DNA of 64,000 bases from Topomyia yanbarensis (taxonomy: Eukaryota; Arthropoda; Insecta; Diptera; Culicidae): NCBI RefSeq assembly GCF_030247195.1, contig NC_080671.1:413798044-413862043 (forward strand). Reading direction: 5' to 3'. The first letter of the stretch is position 1; each line of letters starts with the position of its first letter. The translations under genes were made by a program, and so were the position numbers. Positions 11,722 to 24,757 of this stretch are shown here, piece by piece. Below the pieces are notes generated by a model. That model saw only the letters and a list, made by a program, of their open reading frames with translations, had not been told where the DNA came from and ran no database searches.

Positions 11722-13349
11722 CGGCAAATTTTCTGGCAGAGACCACTCTGCTAGATTTCTGTAAGTCTTGGTTTGGCAGCGCTGTCCGATTTCTGCGCGT
11801 ATCCTGTCGGGTTAGTTGAGCTAGGGCGAACTCGGTTTCGCTCGCGTTTTCTGGCAAATTTTTACAAGAATCGAGCAAAACCCTGACATAATTTGGACAT
11901 ACACTGTGCAAAGATCCTGGCAATTCCGTGCAGAGATCTTGGCCGTACATTTCTAGCTCGATTTTGGATAAAAGTGAGCAGCATCTGTTGGTTTAACCGC
12001 TTCTGTCAGAAACGGTTGTTGCATTTGAGCGTTGCCAGAATTTTCGCACAAATCGCGCAAAATGCTCGCAGAAACTCTGCCAGCATCAATTTCGCTTTGC
12101 TCAACTTTTGCTAACATTCTGCTTGCCACGCTGACCGGGTGGAACCTAAAAGATCGGATGCAAAAAATCGATTTTTCAAGCTATTTGTTTACTTTGCACG
12201 ATAGGTAGACATCTGACATGTTGGATTGGCTTCACTCTGGGCGCACCTCTAAACATAAACGGTTTGTTTCAAAATCGTTCAATGTAAGACCAACGTTGTA
12301 CGACATCCAAATAACTGTTTGGCAGACGTCCATGGTAGGACTCGTGTTTGGAAATTCAGCCTTTCGACGAGTTTCACGTCGAACCAACAGGAACACTCCA
12401 TTATTCTTCGTATTGCATCATGCTTGTTCGTTTCGTCGATTTCGTCCAGGTCTCTGCCAGGCGAATTTTCTACACGTTAAACCTTTGTAAAAATTGAAAC
12501 AACTCAATGTAAAAGCATGAGTTAGGCCCACCATATGTTATATACTACTGTCAAAACCTGTATATCGCAATATCCTTGCGCTCTCGCTGGTATTGTCATT
12601 TTTTCTTTCTTGTTTTTCATTCGTTCGTTCATAATAGTCATTTAGGTCGTTAGCCTTTACTCTGGACTTATTATTTCAAAGGTTGGTTTTTTAAATTTTG
12701 TAGGAAAGAAACGGTGGATAATTAGTGAAAACAGAAACGTTTCACAAAACTACAGGACGTTTAGTTTTTGTGCACATATCCAATCGGGTTTCTTTTTTGT
12801 TGGCGATGCACGTTAATATACGGCTAAAACCGTGGTGCAATTCACCATGCAATCAGTTTAGCCGATCGAGGGTTAGATTGGCCATCTCCGACTTCTGTGA
12901 GTGTGAAGGTAGACGCAAGTATCCTGAGTTCGAACTCGATATAGATCAGTCATACCTACAGGCTACAAAACTATGTATTCTCTTGGATTAAAACAAGGCG
13001 GGCGGTTTTCTAACTTATGGATCGTTGGGATATTTATTAAGGTGGGTTACCGTTTGATTAATAAATTACAATTCAGAGGAATTTAACATTTCACCTGATT
13101 TCTTGTACTTATGAAGATTTGAATATTATTGGATTTTTTTTCTCGAACTAGGACATCGTTACACCAATCTAGTATGTGTTACTTGTGTATTCATAAGTGC
13201 ATGAATCGATATTACCGTTAAATAATATGACCACACAAGAAAATTCCCTCAAACACTGATACTGGCTTTGGATGGTCGGAATGAAAAAAAACTGCATAGG
13301 CATGGCTATGTCATATCGCGGACAAGTTGCCCAATTATCAATTGGTGTA
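11722..13349. other. No gene; possible repeat fragments
   Basis: 11722-12130 has a distinct TCTGGCA/CTGCCAG-rich composition. 12260-12360 is a faint copy of the GGTCCAAAAT family. No coding region found. Confidence 0.4.
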
Positions 13350-13426
13350 CTGCCCATGATTGCAAATCAGTCCCATAAAGATAGGAATTCCCATAGAAAA
13401 TGGGACAAATATGCGATAATGGGTAG
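13350..13426. mobile_element. Miniature hairpin element, family M, copy 2
   Basis: CTGCCCATGATTGCAAATCA at the left pairs with ATATGCGATAATGGGTAG at the right; the core TTCCCATAGAAAATGGGAC matches the other members. Confidence 0.65.
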
Positions 13427-13717
13427 CGTACGTGATCATAAATGTGATCAAAATTGCTCCGATTTTGAATAAGCTACAGACAAGGTAACAGAACATACTC
13501 CTCATCGTGTGTCCTTGAATATTCACTATGGATTACGAGCTAATCATAAGCGGCAACATTACAAAGCAAAATTCATGTTGAATATTCGCAGATACACGAT
13601 ATAGTGAGTAGTGTGTTGCTCCTGTGCTCTGCTTTAACAAAGTTGAAAATAACCTCACATTATGCGTTTTGATAACTGTAACTATTAATGCAACCGATAT
13701 CGGTTTGCTATACGAAT

Positions 13718-13790
13718 GCCTATAATCGCAAGTTAGTCTCTTGTAGATAGGGAATCCCATAGAACATGGGACTGACTTGCGATTATAGGC
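13718..13790. mobile_element. Miniature hairpin element, family M, copy 3
   Basis: Perfect 16 bp TIR GCCTATAATCGCAAGT, continuing TAGTC against CAGTC, around the same core as copy 1. Best preserved of the three. Confidence 0.75.
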
Positions 13791-14298
13791 TGTGTAGCAC
13801 TAAAGTACATTTTTATAACTAGATTCGTATGAATTTTGTTCTGGGTGTGCGCAGATGTCGTATGGAGACCAGCTTTGCTGTGAAGTACGGATTGATGATT
13901 GATTTTAAAATGTCATTAAGTTCCGTTGTCAATGAGAAGCTCTGCTGATCAGTGCTCCTTGAAATATGTAGTACTCTAACAATGCAAAGGAATTAGTGTT
14001 CTGTGTACTGCTCAAGGCAGCTAACCAAAGACTTGCCTCGTTACTGCTGAATCCAGCTGTAAACAAAGCAATGTACCACTTTAAGCCTTGGTATCATTTT
14101 TCATTGCGGAACTTGACCTGCTCCTTCAACAAATATTGCTGCTGATTCATTAGTGCGTAAGACATTTGAGGACAAGCGCTACTGTTCTATTAACACTAAG
14201 TTTCGATCTTTTCATCTACCTGTCACTTTTAAATAAATTATGTCCATGCTACTTACACTTAATTCAACACTCAATTCTATAATTCAATATTAATTCGT
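13791..14298. other. Non-coding, nothing recognised
   Basis: No coding region, RNA gene or clear repeat. Confidence 0.4.
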
Positions 14299-14499
14299 CA
14301 AAAGGGCGAAAGTTTTTTGTAAACAAACTTGTTTCGCTCATTAGTCCGCTGCAGAGTGGAATTTCATGGAAAATATGCGGTAATGTAAATTTTTACCTTT
14401 CGTAGAAGTAATTTCAAATGTTTTCTACTTTGAAATTATAGTAAATTAAGAGAAACCATCAAAATAAAAGTTTGTTTGCAAATCTTATTCGCCCTTTTG
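14299..14499. mobile_element. 201 bp MITE with CAAAAGGGCGAA ends
   Basis: TIR CAAAAGGGCGAA is perfect at both ends and pairing extends over about 33 bp, including TTGTAAACAAACTT against TTGCAAACAAACTT. Target duplication unclear. Confidence 0.7.
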
Positions 14500-15207
14500 C
14501 AAATTTAATATGGAATTGATGTATATTTCTCAGAACAACAATTATTTTCAAATCTTGTGTTTGCTCACAGCACTACAATTGTATTCCACAACACTTATTG
14601 CATTACCAATATTTTTCAACTCGACGATACGATAAAATACATTGTTTTTAACTTCTGAAATTAATACACGTTCACTCTTGAGTGTTCTAATAAAACATGC
14701 CTATTTCACATTAGTGAATAACCTTACTGTTCCTTCCAATCACTTTTATGGTTGAAAAACCGGCTGTTTTTGATGGGCTGTATTCTGACAGCAAATATTT
14801 TCAACACAGCAAAAAGCAAGGCTGAATCTAAAACCCATGTAGTTACAATCAATTTTTGACATTCTGATTTCAACCACATACGTAGTTAAAAAACCAAATT
14901 AGGTTTTTAGTTTTTGGTTTGCTGGATTGTGTCCAGGATATCATTCAACTAAATGCTTTCCCTGAAAACAAGGAATATATTTAGAAATCTGCGAGCTGAA
15001 TTTTAACTAAATTTTTAGTTATTTTTCCGAAATTCTTGTTAATTTCAACTAATCTAAATTCAGAAACAGGAATTAGCAAATAAACTGATTTCTGTCTTTA
15101 CGTGTAATGTCCGTTTGTATGTAGATATGTGATATGCTGAGGAAAATACGATAGACGAGAAAATCCGTTATAAAATATTTATTATCTCTTCAAAGTTAGA
15201 TCAAATT
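14500..15207. other. Non-coding; diverged TIR-element end at 14750-15115
   Basis: The last part, ending TCTTTACGTGTA, resembles the reverse complement of the element end at 5061. Nothing else recognised. Confidence 0.35.
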
Positions 15208-16850
15208 TTAGTGATCTTCTTCGCATGCCATTTTTGCGATCTGAGGAAGAAGGTCAGAGTTCAGTTTAAGCAATAGAGCGTTTTCGACTGCACTAGCCGT
15301 TAAATTCATTCTATGATCATTCAATAACAGCTTCAGCGCACTGAAACTACGTTCGACAGAAACCTGCGTAGCTGATGCAGAAAAGGCAATCATTGCCACT
15401 TTGTATACGTCCGGATTTGTATATTTTTGACCTTCCCAGTACGATAGAAGATCAAAATTATCCGGATTGTCAAGACTGTTCGATGAGCCTGGGCGCGCGT
15501 ATCCAACTGTCGGTACCTTCTCCCTAATCTCGAGTGCTTTAAGTTTTTGCGCAACAGAAGAATTACTCTGGCTCGCCAACGATGTGTTGCCTTCAGAATC
15601 CTCGTCGAAAAATTCTGCCAAAAGAGTCTCCAGCTCATCTTCCTCCTCCATGCTTCTACCTGGATTTTCATCGTTTCCAATTTTTTTTCCACTTACCCGA
15701 TTATGGAGCAAAAGAAGAAATTCCTGAACACAACAAAGCAGAATTTTTTAAAGAAAATTATTCAAAGTGAATGATTCAAATTTACCTGTGCCAGCTCTTT
15801 ATCTTTCGGTGAAATTCTTTTCGATCCTAGAAAATTGAACCGAGGATCCAGGTAAACACAAGCCTTGAAAGGCAAAGATTCAGTGAGCTTCTGCAAACGT
15901 CGTTGAAATGCTTTCAATAGCCTTTTTGCTAAACAATTGTCTGCACATCGCATTAGTTTAGCCTGACATACTAGCCAGTATGCGTAGAAGTTGCTCAAAA
16001 TAACATGTCGCTTCTGGAGTTGCATTGTAAGAATAAATGGCGCTTCAAATGCCTCGCAAAACTTGTCGATAAATTTCCAATGTGATGTGAAGTCTGTAAA
16101 TTATAAAATATTTTAATCAAGTTGCTACATAGCAATATTTCTCTATATTGATATTTATTAATTCAGTTATAGATGTCTTATTATAAATCATCTTATAATT
16201 ACCGATTTCAGGATAAGACTTTCTGACTATATTAAAGAATGTTTTTTGCTTTTGCAAACATTTCAACATGAGATAAGTGCTGTTCCATCGGGTTTTATTG
16301 CTGATAGGAGGTAGGTTTGCATCATGTTGCTTGACAAATTTCAAATATTCTCGTTGTCGCAACTTTATAACGAGTTTTTGAATTTTTACGATGCGCTTTT
16401 CGTAAGGCTTGATCACATCCAAAACTGCCAATTGGGCGGTATGTGCAGAACATCTCACGCTGTCGATAATTTGCTGCATTGAAATGTCAAACGGATCTAC
16501 TACCTGCGAAGCTTCCACAGTGTCGTTGCCTCCGTCTTTGCCATTAATGAAGTCGTCGTTTTCATCTTCGGTCTCCTCTACATCTTCAGTCTCGATTTGC
16601 TCATCAGTTTGTTCAACATCAATATCTACAACATCGTTTTGCTCGTCGTTGGCACCCTCCATATATCCATCCACAAGAGAGCTTAGTTCGATGTTAGAGC
16701 TTTCAAGTGACTTCTTCATTTCGGAGACGGAGGCTACCATGTTTGCACCGTTATCGTGCGTAACTGAGTACACTTGACTCAAAGTAACGCCAAAATCGCT
16801 CAGAACATCTTCAATAAGCGATTTCAAGTGCTCTTTCGTTTGCCTTTACA
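15208..16850 (-). pseudogene. hAT-family transposase, C-terminal two-thirds, with two introns
   Basis: Three exons read through in frame: 16827 (or slightly upstream) to 16203, 16093-15786 and 15723-15208. The introns are 16202-16094 (109 bp) and 15785-15724 (62 bp), both GT-AG. Exon 1 carries VTHDNGANMV, which contains the second catalytic Asp region, an Asp/Glu-rich insert, and TRWNSTYLML, a hallmark of the family. Exon 2 holds CVYLDPRFN. Exon 3 holds the hAT dimerisation domain with VERSFSALK and ALLLKLN. The protein would cut and paste hAT DNA. Upstream (16912-16850), YGYTFIDDF may be the preceding exon, but it is out of frame. No BED finger or TIRs were found, so I call it a relic; domestication is possible but unsupported. 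Confidence 0.85.
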
Positions 16851-16914
16851 GTGTTTCTTTGATCGCTAAAATCATCAATAAAAGTATAACCATACAATGA
16901 AGCGGATTTATTCT

Positions 16915-17689
16915 AAGATACAAAAATAATAGCTATAAGTTCAACATACTAACCGATCACAACAGTAATGTTTAATTACGGGAGGTGTTTGCTTACCTGA
17001 TTAAAGGCAATGCGACAATTTTAAAATTAATATTTCTAAGAATAGGTATCTCACATCGTTACTGATTACATCGTTACTTTCATTCTAAAAAATATTTTTT
17101 TCACCGGTTATATCGAAGCACATTGTAAACTACTTACTTGACAATTAGAGATCACCAACCAAATGAAAATTTCACAGATCTTTAAGCAAGAACAACAAGC
17201 TTATTTTTTATTACAACGACTTGGTGAATATTTTGAAACGAATCTTTGTGAATGAAAGAATGCATTCATTTGCGATCCTCTATGCTTTCATTCACAACAC
17301 TATATATGTGATGGAGAATTAATCATTTGGTGAACACTAACATTGCCGTGCGCTGTCACTTTTTTCCGTTTTGTGTTTTGTTTCTCGCTTTCTCATGAAC
17401 GCGTTACTCTACACAAGAAGGGTTGCAGAGATTGCATTTCACAGTAGGAGCATGTTGATGGATGATTTCAAATTGATCGTTTCGTGAAATGATTTTTCCC
17501 ATGCCTGGGCACGAGGATAGCACGTGGTGTAAACGAGAGATGAAACTTATATTCAGGGGAAAGGGATCTAAGAAGTAGCGATCGATCGGGGGAAAGAGAA
17601 ATGAAAAAAAAGATACTTAGCTTATTTAGCGGCTTGTCCGGTTATTCCACTATTCACTTCACCAACCTAGGCACCGGCGAACAAAGCCA
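16915..17689. other. Non-coding, nothing recognised
   Basis: May hold the degraded 5' part of the hAT element. No TIR or coding exon could be supported. Confidence 0.4.
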
Positions 17690-18260
17690 GCCTCAAACAA
17701 TGGTTGACCTTCGCAAAGTATTTATATTGATTTACTCTATGCACAGCACAAGAAAACGATCTGCTTCGATCGAGAGCTCAGACGATTGTGTTCGAGGAAT
17801 TGATATCCTTTGGCACAAAATCAGCTTCCTTAGCCTTGTACCACTCCAAAACATCTTTCGAGTAATAACATGGGGCCAGTAAAGCATAGGGTCATCGTAA
17901 GGCCTCAGATGTCAGATGTTTTTGACCGATTGACCGTTCCGGTTGTCACGAACAAGGTGCTCCGCTTTCCGCAGGAGCAACTTGTAACTATATTTTTTCG
18001 CACACTTAGACATCTTCTGCTTTCTAACCTCCTCAGGGATGGCGGACAGTGTAGATAAGGAGCCCAGAGAGCTGCTAGGAATCTACTTTCACATTAGCCT
18101 CGTCATCGCTTACGAAATAATGAGGTCGCACCAACAGGGTTATATTTTTTCATGCTGAAACCCTTACGCTCTTACCGGGCTTCAGCTTATTTTTAACAAT
18201 GTGGCGACCGCTTTTGCCATCAACCTGACGAGGAATTTTATAAAAGCGTAAATATTTTCT
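17690..18260 (-). pseudogene. Tc1/mariner-like transposase relic 1
   Basis: Frameshifted on the minus strand. Recognisable pieces, in protein order, are SDDEANVKVD (first or second Asp region), EEVRKQKMSKCAKKY, YDDPMLYW, and VLEWYKAKEADFVPKDIN. These follow the order in mosquito Tc1/mariner transposases. In-frame stops and shifts are present, so it is dead. TIRs were not found. Confidence 0.75.
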
Positions 18261-21200
18261 ACCCTGCATTGTAATTAGTTTAAGCAATCACCATTGAGGA
18301 CTTGAAGACAAGGGGTCTGTTGGTGAAGATACAACAAATAAACAAATAAAAATCTGCGATTCTCAGCAACTTTCGTATTTCCATTTCCACCACATTCCAA
18401 TCTGTACCAATAGAACTTCTACTTGACCTGTTTGATAAAAATTCTCACTCGTCGTCGACACGTTCATTCTCGATTTGCATTACCCATCATGCCGAATTCC
18501 ACCAGGGATTCTATTTTCCATTCAGAATCGCTACAAATACCAATTTACTCTTCCCCTCATTTTTCTTTTAACTGCACAGGTAAACAGAATAACAAACCCA
18601 AATCGGGAAAATATATCATGCGCTTCCATCGAGCGTGAATGTCTCCGACAAGCCACAACCACAGCAAGATCAACATGAAAATAATCTTAAAGTTTCTTCT
18701 ACTCCCACACTGTCCTATTCGATCTGATAATGGTTCCCTCCGCTTATTGTGGGCGTCCTTGCCGGCACCGAAAAATAAAAGATAAAAACCACTGTGCTAT
18801 TTGATTTTATGCCAACACAGCTCCCTCTCCTTCCGCAACAAAGAAACACCACCGAGTGGAACGAATCCGACGGTTTGTCAGTTGATAAGAGAAAACTCAA
18901 ATTGACACAAAAAGGATCGTGATTTGACAATGTATACTTCGTCTGGGTAGGTCGCTAGCTGGGTGGTTAGACCAGAAAAAAAATGCTCCCGCAATAGCAA
19001 ATTGAGTGGAAACCTCGGAATATTTACTGCTCAAAAGTGGAGGAGGCTGTTTGGGAAATCAATATTTTGAAAGCAAGAGTTATGGAGTTTAATTGGTTGT
19101 AGGTTGAAATTTGATCGTTATTGGAAATAATTATTACGAAAGGGCACATTAAATGCTTGCTTTGTGATATGAAGCTTGTTGTGGAAAATTTACAACACCC
19201 ACACAAAATAATTGTTGTGATAAACGGTATGTAATTAACTTAAGTGTACGATAATTAATAAGTTTTGTACTATTTCAGTCGACATATATATTAACTGCAA
19301 AAGTTTTAAATATTTTATACGCTTTGAGGCAATAATTAATGACTATTCTGTTTCCACGAACAAGCACAAGCCATTCGTGAACAAATTACGAATTCAAATC
19401 AGCTTGGCAATTTCTATCTCGTGTCAGCAAACGCAAAGCAACAGATTCTTCGCTCACGAAAGTTGTGCCGAGGGCCGTGCCACGTTCCTCTAATTGGCCT
19501 AAGCCGCTGAATATTCAAATTAGTGCGACGCTGTAAAACCGACATTTTTTTGCAATTTTGTTATCAAGGTTTCGAAATCGTTTACCGGAAAATTCAATCA
19601 AGTGGTTCAAAGCGGTTACTGAAAGAGTAGCCTTGCGTTTTTTTTGTACGCCATTGCCAGAAGAAACGGACCGGTTCCGGGACGTGAGTGGCAGTTATTC
19701 GCATACATTTGAAATACCCCAAACTTCGCCAAATCGTGGACTGTGACTGGGAAAAGCCACGTACCATATGACTTGTTCTTTCCGTTCGTTTTCCAGTTTC
19801 TCCTTTTTTTCCCCCTCTCAAGTGACCTTTTTTACCGTCGCTTTCCAGGAGTGCTCTTTCGCCCGCATCGGGTCGCCCGAAAATCGAATTTAGCTTACTT
19901 TATTTAAATTAAATTCCACTCAAGTAAATCCAGTGCGGTCGGTACCGGTGGCGATACCCATTCCTCCAAGCTATTGTACCATGGTTGAAGCGCTGCAGTT
20001 GAGAACGTGACCTCAGCAACAATAGATGAATTTACCGAACTAACCACAATTGGGAATAAGTAAAACTTCCCTTCGAATTCGACTCTTCTATAACAAAAAG
20101 GAATCTATGAATGTTTTTTATCGTGTGGAGACGCATGATACATTACTGAATTCTAAAAAGAAAACCCAATTTTACATATTTCACACTTTTCGTGACATGT
20201 AGCATTGTCTCGAATTTCTGCAAAGAAAAAAACACCATGAGTTTCCCACGGTTCCTCACAGAGACACAAATCATGAAACGAACTTTTAAAATTACTTTCG
20301 TGTTCTTACCTTAACAGCATGACAATGATATCAACCTACGGTTACCTGATTCCATTTGCATCATCCAGCAGCTTTCACGGTTTAAACACGCTCGTCAGCA
20401 ATTCTGTTCCCACCGCGGCAGATGTGCCAACCAACCAACCAACAGACTCTCATCGGATAATCTGGATTCGAAATTCCACTTCATTATTAACCACTCCCGC
20501 CCATGTGCTCCCGCTGTGTCACCAAACTCATGAATAATAATGCGTACAGAGGTAAATAAATTTACAATTCATTCTCTCTCTCTCTCACTACCGCTGTCAG
20601 TCGAAACAAAAGCCATACGATTAACTGAGCCGGGGAGTTCCATGCGTGAGTGGGAAATCTTTTCGGCTCCAGTTCCCACGGTGTTTTGCGATGAAACAAA
20701 GCGGATATCACCGCGAATAATCCTCGGCAATTTAGAATTTCCGTGCCCGTCGTGCGTGGCCCATTCCGCTGTCAGTTGAGAAAAATCAGTTGTGTCGTAA
20801 GCGTTTTTCCATTGACATACGCACACTTCAAAGTCTTATTTGCCCTTGGAACAAAAAATGCGCCGCCTCCACCGAACTAGCGACCGAATGGGACTGGCGT
20901 TTTGAAGAGTTTGCTCAACTTTGCTTTACGTTTTGTACCCACTTGAATGGAGTTCGTTACAAAGGGAAGCTTGGCTTGAACCACTGCTACTTGCAAAAAG
21001 AATGTAATGGGTATTTCACATATGTACGACCCTGAAAAATTATGATGACGTCAGATCGTCTCTCTTTTGACTTGTGTAAAGGTGAAACTTGAAAACAGAT
21101 TGTAGCTGTAGATTGTCAGTTTACAATTTATCATGTACACCTGCTATTAGAACCCCTTTTTACGTAATATTCGATTTACGTAACCTTTTCTGAGAACTAA

Positions 21201-21321
21201 ATTCGAATAAATGAACTCTTTTTTTACGAATCAAGTTCGTAGAAAAAGGATGAGTTCGCACAGTGCAGTAAGAAGTTGTATAAAATTTAAGATATTCCTA
21301 GCTAATTATTACTAATCAAAG
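18261..21321. other. Long stretch with no recognised gene or repeat
   Basis: Composition is less AT-rich than the flanks, with no family signature. The small frames lack motifs. It could be intergenic or intronic sequence; a short CT run lies near 20575. Confidence 0.4.
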
Positions 21322-21741
21322 TAAGGTATTTTCAGAATAGAACCCTATATAGTATATGTCGAAAATCGATGCTTGAAACCATTTGCAAATCCAACATGAC
21401 GGCTTACGGTTTAGTTAGATTTAGTATAACCCCAATGATATAACCTCAATCTTGTGAGTATATTCGGAATAGAATTGGCGAGTACATGACAAAAATCAGT
21501 GTCGGAAACCATTTTGAAATCTAAGATGACGACTTCCGGTTGATAAAAGTTCTCAATAAACTCAAGAATGTGTGTATCTCCAAAATGAAATTGACAAGTA
21601 GATGACGAAAACCATGTCTGAAGCGTTTTGGAAATCTAAGATAGTGACAACCGGTTTGGATAATCTTTCTATAACCTCCACAATATGGGTATTTTGAACA
21701 TGAAATTGACGAGTAGATAAATTCTCTATAAGTTCAAGAAT
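21322..21741. repeat. About 115 bp minisatellite, 3-4 diverged units
   Basis: Units recur with landmarks AATAGAATTGGCGAGTACAT (about 21469), AAATGAAATTGACAAGTAGA (21583) and ACATGAAATTGACGAGTAGA (21698), each followed by GACTTCCGGTT or GACAACCGGTT. A more diverged unit begins about 21334. The array resumes after the Tc1 element at 22903. Confidence 0.75.
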
Positions 21742-21742
21742 A

Positions 21743-22900
21743 AAGTGTGTCCCCCATCGAATTGTATCACGAAAAAAACGCTGTAGAAAATAACCCATTG
21801 GGTATATTGTCTTGACAATTTGGGTAGAAGTATTTTAGAGTGTACTGTTTACACAGTATTTTTATCGCTGTTAGTTTTTCGAAAATTGGAAAACATTGCG
21901 CTACCCGGAAAGCGAATTGATTTTGCGCAAGCACCTGGAAAATCCTCAACTCTCTCATCGGGACATCGAAAAACAACTCGAAATCGTGTAGCCAACAGTG
22001 AGTCGTGTGATTGAACATTATTACCAAACGCTCAGCACCGAACGGAAGGAGAAATGCGGTCAGAATGAATACTCTATTAGTGATCTGCATCACAAGCGTG
22101 CAGTAAATTCGTTTAAGCACAATCCCAATGCCTCGGTCAGGCATGTGGACAAAAAGTTGAATCTGTCCAAGTCTTTCGTTCAGAAAACCAATGAATGTGA
22201 GGAACTACAGACGTGCAAAGTGCAGAAGGTTCCAAATCGTGACGAATGGAAAAATACGGAAGGAAAGTCACGGGCTCAGATGCTGATGAAGCCTCATTAT
22301 TGCCCCATACATGAGACTTACGCCAAGGCGTACTTCCAGCATCTTCCGAGACTATTGTTCTTCAGCACAAGTTTGATGTTCCAGAATAAATAAGGAAGCA
22401 GAAACTTTTAAGGTTTCCCAATAAATAAATGATTTGGTAGGTAATCTGCTCATGTTGCAAATGGAGTGCGCCGTTAGTGACTACCGGGACTGTAAACAGG
22501 AATATATATAGGAGTGTCTACAGAATCGTCTGCTTCGTCTGTTTAAGCAACACGAAGGCCCTACGATCTACTGGCCGGATCTAGCTTCGTGTCACTATTC
22601 AAATGTTGTCCTGGAGTGGTACGAAGCCAACGGAGGTCAAATCTGAGGAAGACATGTTGAAAACTTCAGTTTTCGTACAGAAGAAGCTGCAGCTAGATGT
22701 TTTACAGAACCTAATGAGTGGAGTTAAGCGTAAGGTGCGAGAGTACGGTTATGGTTTTAAAAGTTGAATGAAATGAATATGCCAAAAGCTTATTAATGGT
22801 TTATATTTTATTGTCTGAAAGTTTGAAAAGGATCGGTCCATGGTTCAGGTACGTTTCTACAGCGTTTTTTCTGTGATGCAATTTGATGTGGGACACCCTT
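21743..22900 (+). mobile_element. Tc1/mariner-like element with both TIRs and TA duplication
   Basis: The left end AAGTGTGTCCCCCATC and right end GATGTGGGACACCCTT form a TIR of about 45 bp that includes AAAAAACGCTGTAGAAA. TA flanks both sides (21741-21742, 22901-22902). Length 1,158 bp. It is inserted in the 115 bp repeat array. Confidence 0.85.
21898..22745 (+). pseudogene. Transposase of the Tc1/mariner-like element, degenerate
   Basis: DNA-binding part includes NPNASVRHVDKKLNLSKSFV and KVQKVPNRDEW. The catalytic part continues in other frames and includes YWPDLASCHYSNVVLEWY, with the second catalytic Asp. The first stretch (21998-22393) is open for 131 codons, after which the frame is lost by stops and small indels. 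The family would excise and integrate DNA at TA sites; this copy cannot. Confidence 0.8.
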
Positions 22901-22902
22901 TA

Positions 22903-23327
22903 TGGGTATTTCTGGAATGGAATTTTTATAGAGTAGATATTTTGAAGACCCGATATTATCAGCCGCCGATTTTATCTGCCTTCGCTTTTGTCTACCTCCG
23001 ATTTTATCAGCCTTGTATGAAATTCTGTTCGATGGGCTGTAGCGAGTAAATCATTTCTTGAGCCTTTTTTACTTATCTAAAAAATGCAAAATATTCAAAA
23101 ATAAAAATATCTATTTTTTTAATTTTGCACGAGAAGACTTCCGTAAGGGAAATCTATACTAAAAACTCAGAAAACGCTTTTGAAACCATATCAGGGAACT
23201 AAAGAGAAATATCTTAACAACTTCGTTTTATTAAAAAGGTAGAAAAAATATGACCAGATTTTCGAAATATCCTATAAAACTGTGTCTTCACTATATATAT
23301 ACTAGGGCAAAAAGCATAGCGAATTTC
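22903..23327. other. Array remnant then non-coding
   Basis: 22903-22965 continues the 115 bp repeat beyond the Tc1 insertion (TGGAATGGAATTTTT). The rest shows nothing recognised. Confidence 0.4.
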
Positions 23328-23620
23328 ATAAGATTCATCTTATGATGACTAGAAAAGTAACAAAACTATGTTTTCATAAGATTAATATGAAAAACATACA
23401 ACTTGTATTATTACCTTAACATCTTAGTTATTGCATATGCCAGTCATTCGAGTTTCATGCGAGCATCTTATGATTCTCATAAACATAAAATAAATCTATA
23501 ATATTGTCTTATGATAATTCTAAGATGCCTTATGGAACATGAAATCATAGCAAAACCGATTTGACCAAATAAATGCTGTTTCATAAGATAATCTTATGAT
23601 TTACATACGTGCTACTTGTG
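23328..23620. repeat. Block bounded by short CATAAGAT palindromes
   Basis: TTCATAAGATTCATCTTATGA at the left and TTTCATAAGATAATCTTATG at the right, with further ATCTTATGA and TCATAAG words between. Possibly a MITE built of palindromic units. Confidence 0.5.
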
Positions 23621-23689
23621 GCTAAAAATTATACGATATTTCTAGGAAATTCGCTGTATTTTTTGCCTGAGTGTAGGGATAGTTATAGT

Positions 23690-23905
23690 GATGACTTAGT
23701 TGGCAGAAAGTTTTGCTCAACCGGAAGTTGCAATCTTGGCCCTCAAAACGTCGCCACTCATCGATTTCCGTCATCTATTCATCAGGCCTGTGTCAAAAGT
23801 ACCCCTATGGTTAGACTTGTAGAGAATTTCGCTCAACCGGAAGTCGTTATATCGGACTTCAAAATGGCACCAAACATCAATTTCCACCATCTCCTCGTCA
23901 AACTC
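23690..23905. repeat. 115 bp minisatellite family, inverted copy, two units
   Basis: CTCAACCGGAAGT occurs about 23718 and 23834, 116 bp apart. Reverse-complemented, the units align with 21322-21741. Confidence 0.7.
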
Positions 23906-24567
23906 ATTCCAACAATACTCATACATACATAATAATTATTGAATTATGTAAACTCCTTTGACGAAACAAATTTTTTAAAAGAATGTAGAGCGAACTTTTT
24001 TACAAACTAAATCCCAAATAACGAACTCTTTCTCCCCAATGTGATTCGTGATTGGAAGTTCCAGTGTACCCGAGTGAACGAATTTTGGAGTGCTAGTAAG
24101 TCTCGATAGTACGTCCACTAAAGTGGCGAGAAAAAAATGACCCAAATTCGCCCAACACTGAGTCGATTCTTGGTCCTACCAGGTGTGTCTGCTTCAAATT
24201 AAATAATTAATCGAACAGCGTGTTCGACGCTGCTATGGAATTTTCCGATATTTTTATGGTGAAGTCTACTAGCTTGCTTTTCATTACTAGATGGCATTGT
24301 ATGCCACAGAAAAATCCTTGCATGCAACACGAAGCAACGTAATTTTATATTCCTCAACAATTTTGATTAAGGGTGAGGGACACGTTTTATATAAATTCTA
24401 TAAATAAACTTTGACTTTAGTTTTTTCTTGTTTTAAGAGAATGTAATATAATGGATAGAAAAAAGTGCAACAGATTCAAATTATGGCAAAATTTCCTAAC
24501 CGAGAAATTTTTTTTGGGGGTAACCAACTTTTTTTGTACATAAGGACACAATACCTAATATAAAAGT
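23906..24567. other. Non-coding, nothing recognised
   Basis: No coding region or clear repeat. Confidence 0.4.
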
Positions 24568-24757
24568 TTGGTTTTTAGTGTTTCGGATTCTCCTCGTCAG
24601 TAACTAACACCAGCTTGATGCTAGTTAGATAAGTCTAAATCAGCACCAAAGTGGCGCCAGTTAGACACTAAAATCCAAAAAGTTACGTCTTGGGTGAACG
24701 CTTAAACATCTGGCTTGTACCGAGTGATGTCTCGATAGCTAGCGTAGAAGTTCATGT
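24568..24757. repeat. Left arm of the inverted repeat enclosing the histone block
   Basis: From TTTTTAGTGTTTCGGATTCT through AACTAACACCAGCTTGATG to ATGTCTCGATAGC and AAGTTCATG, matched inverted at 29612-28988. Inside the arm, AGCACCA and GCGCCAGTTAG mark the point where the right arm carries an insertion. Confidence 0.75.
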
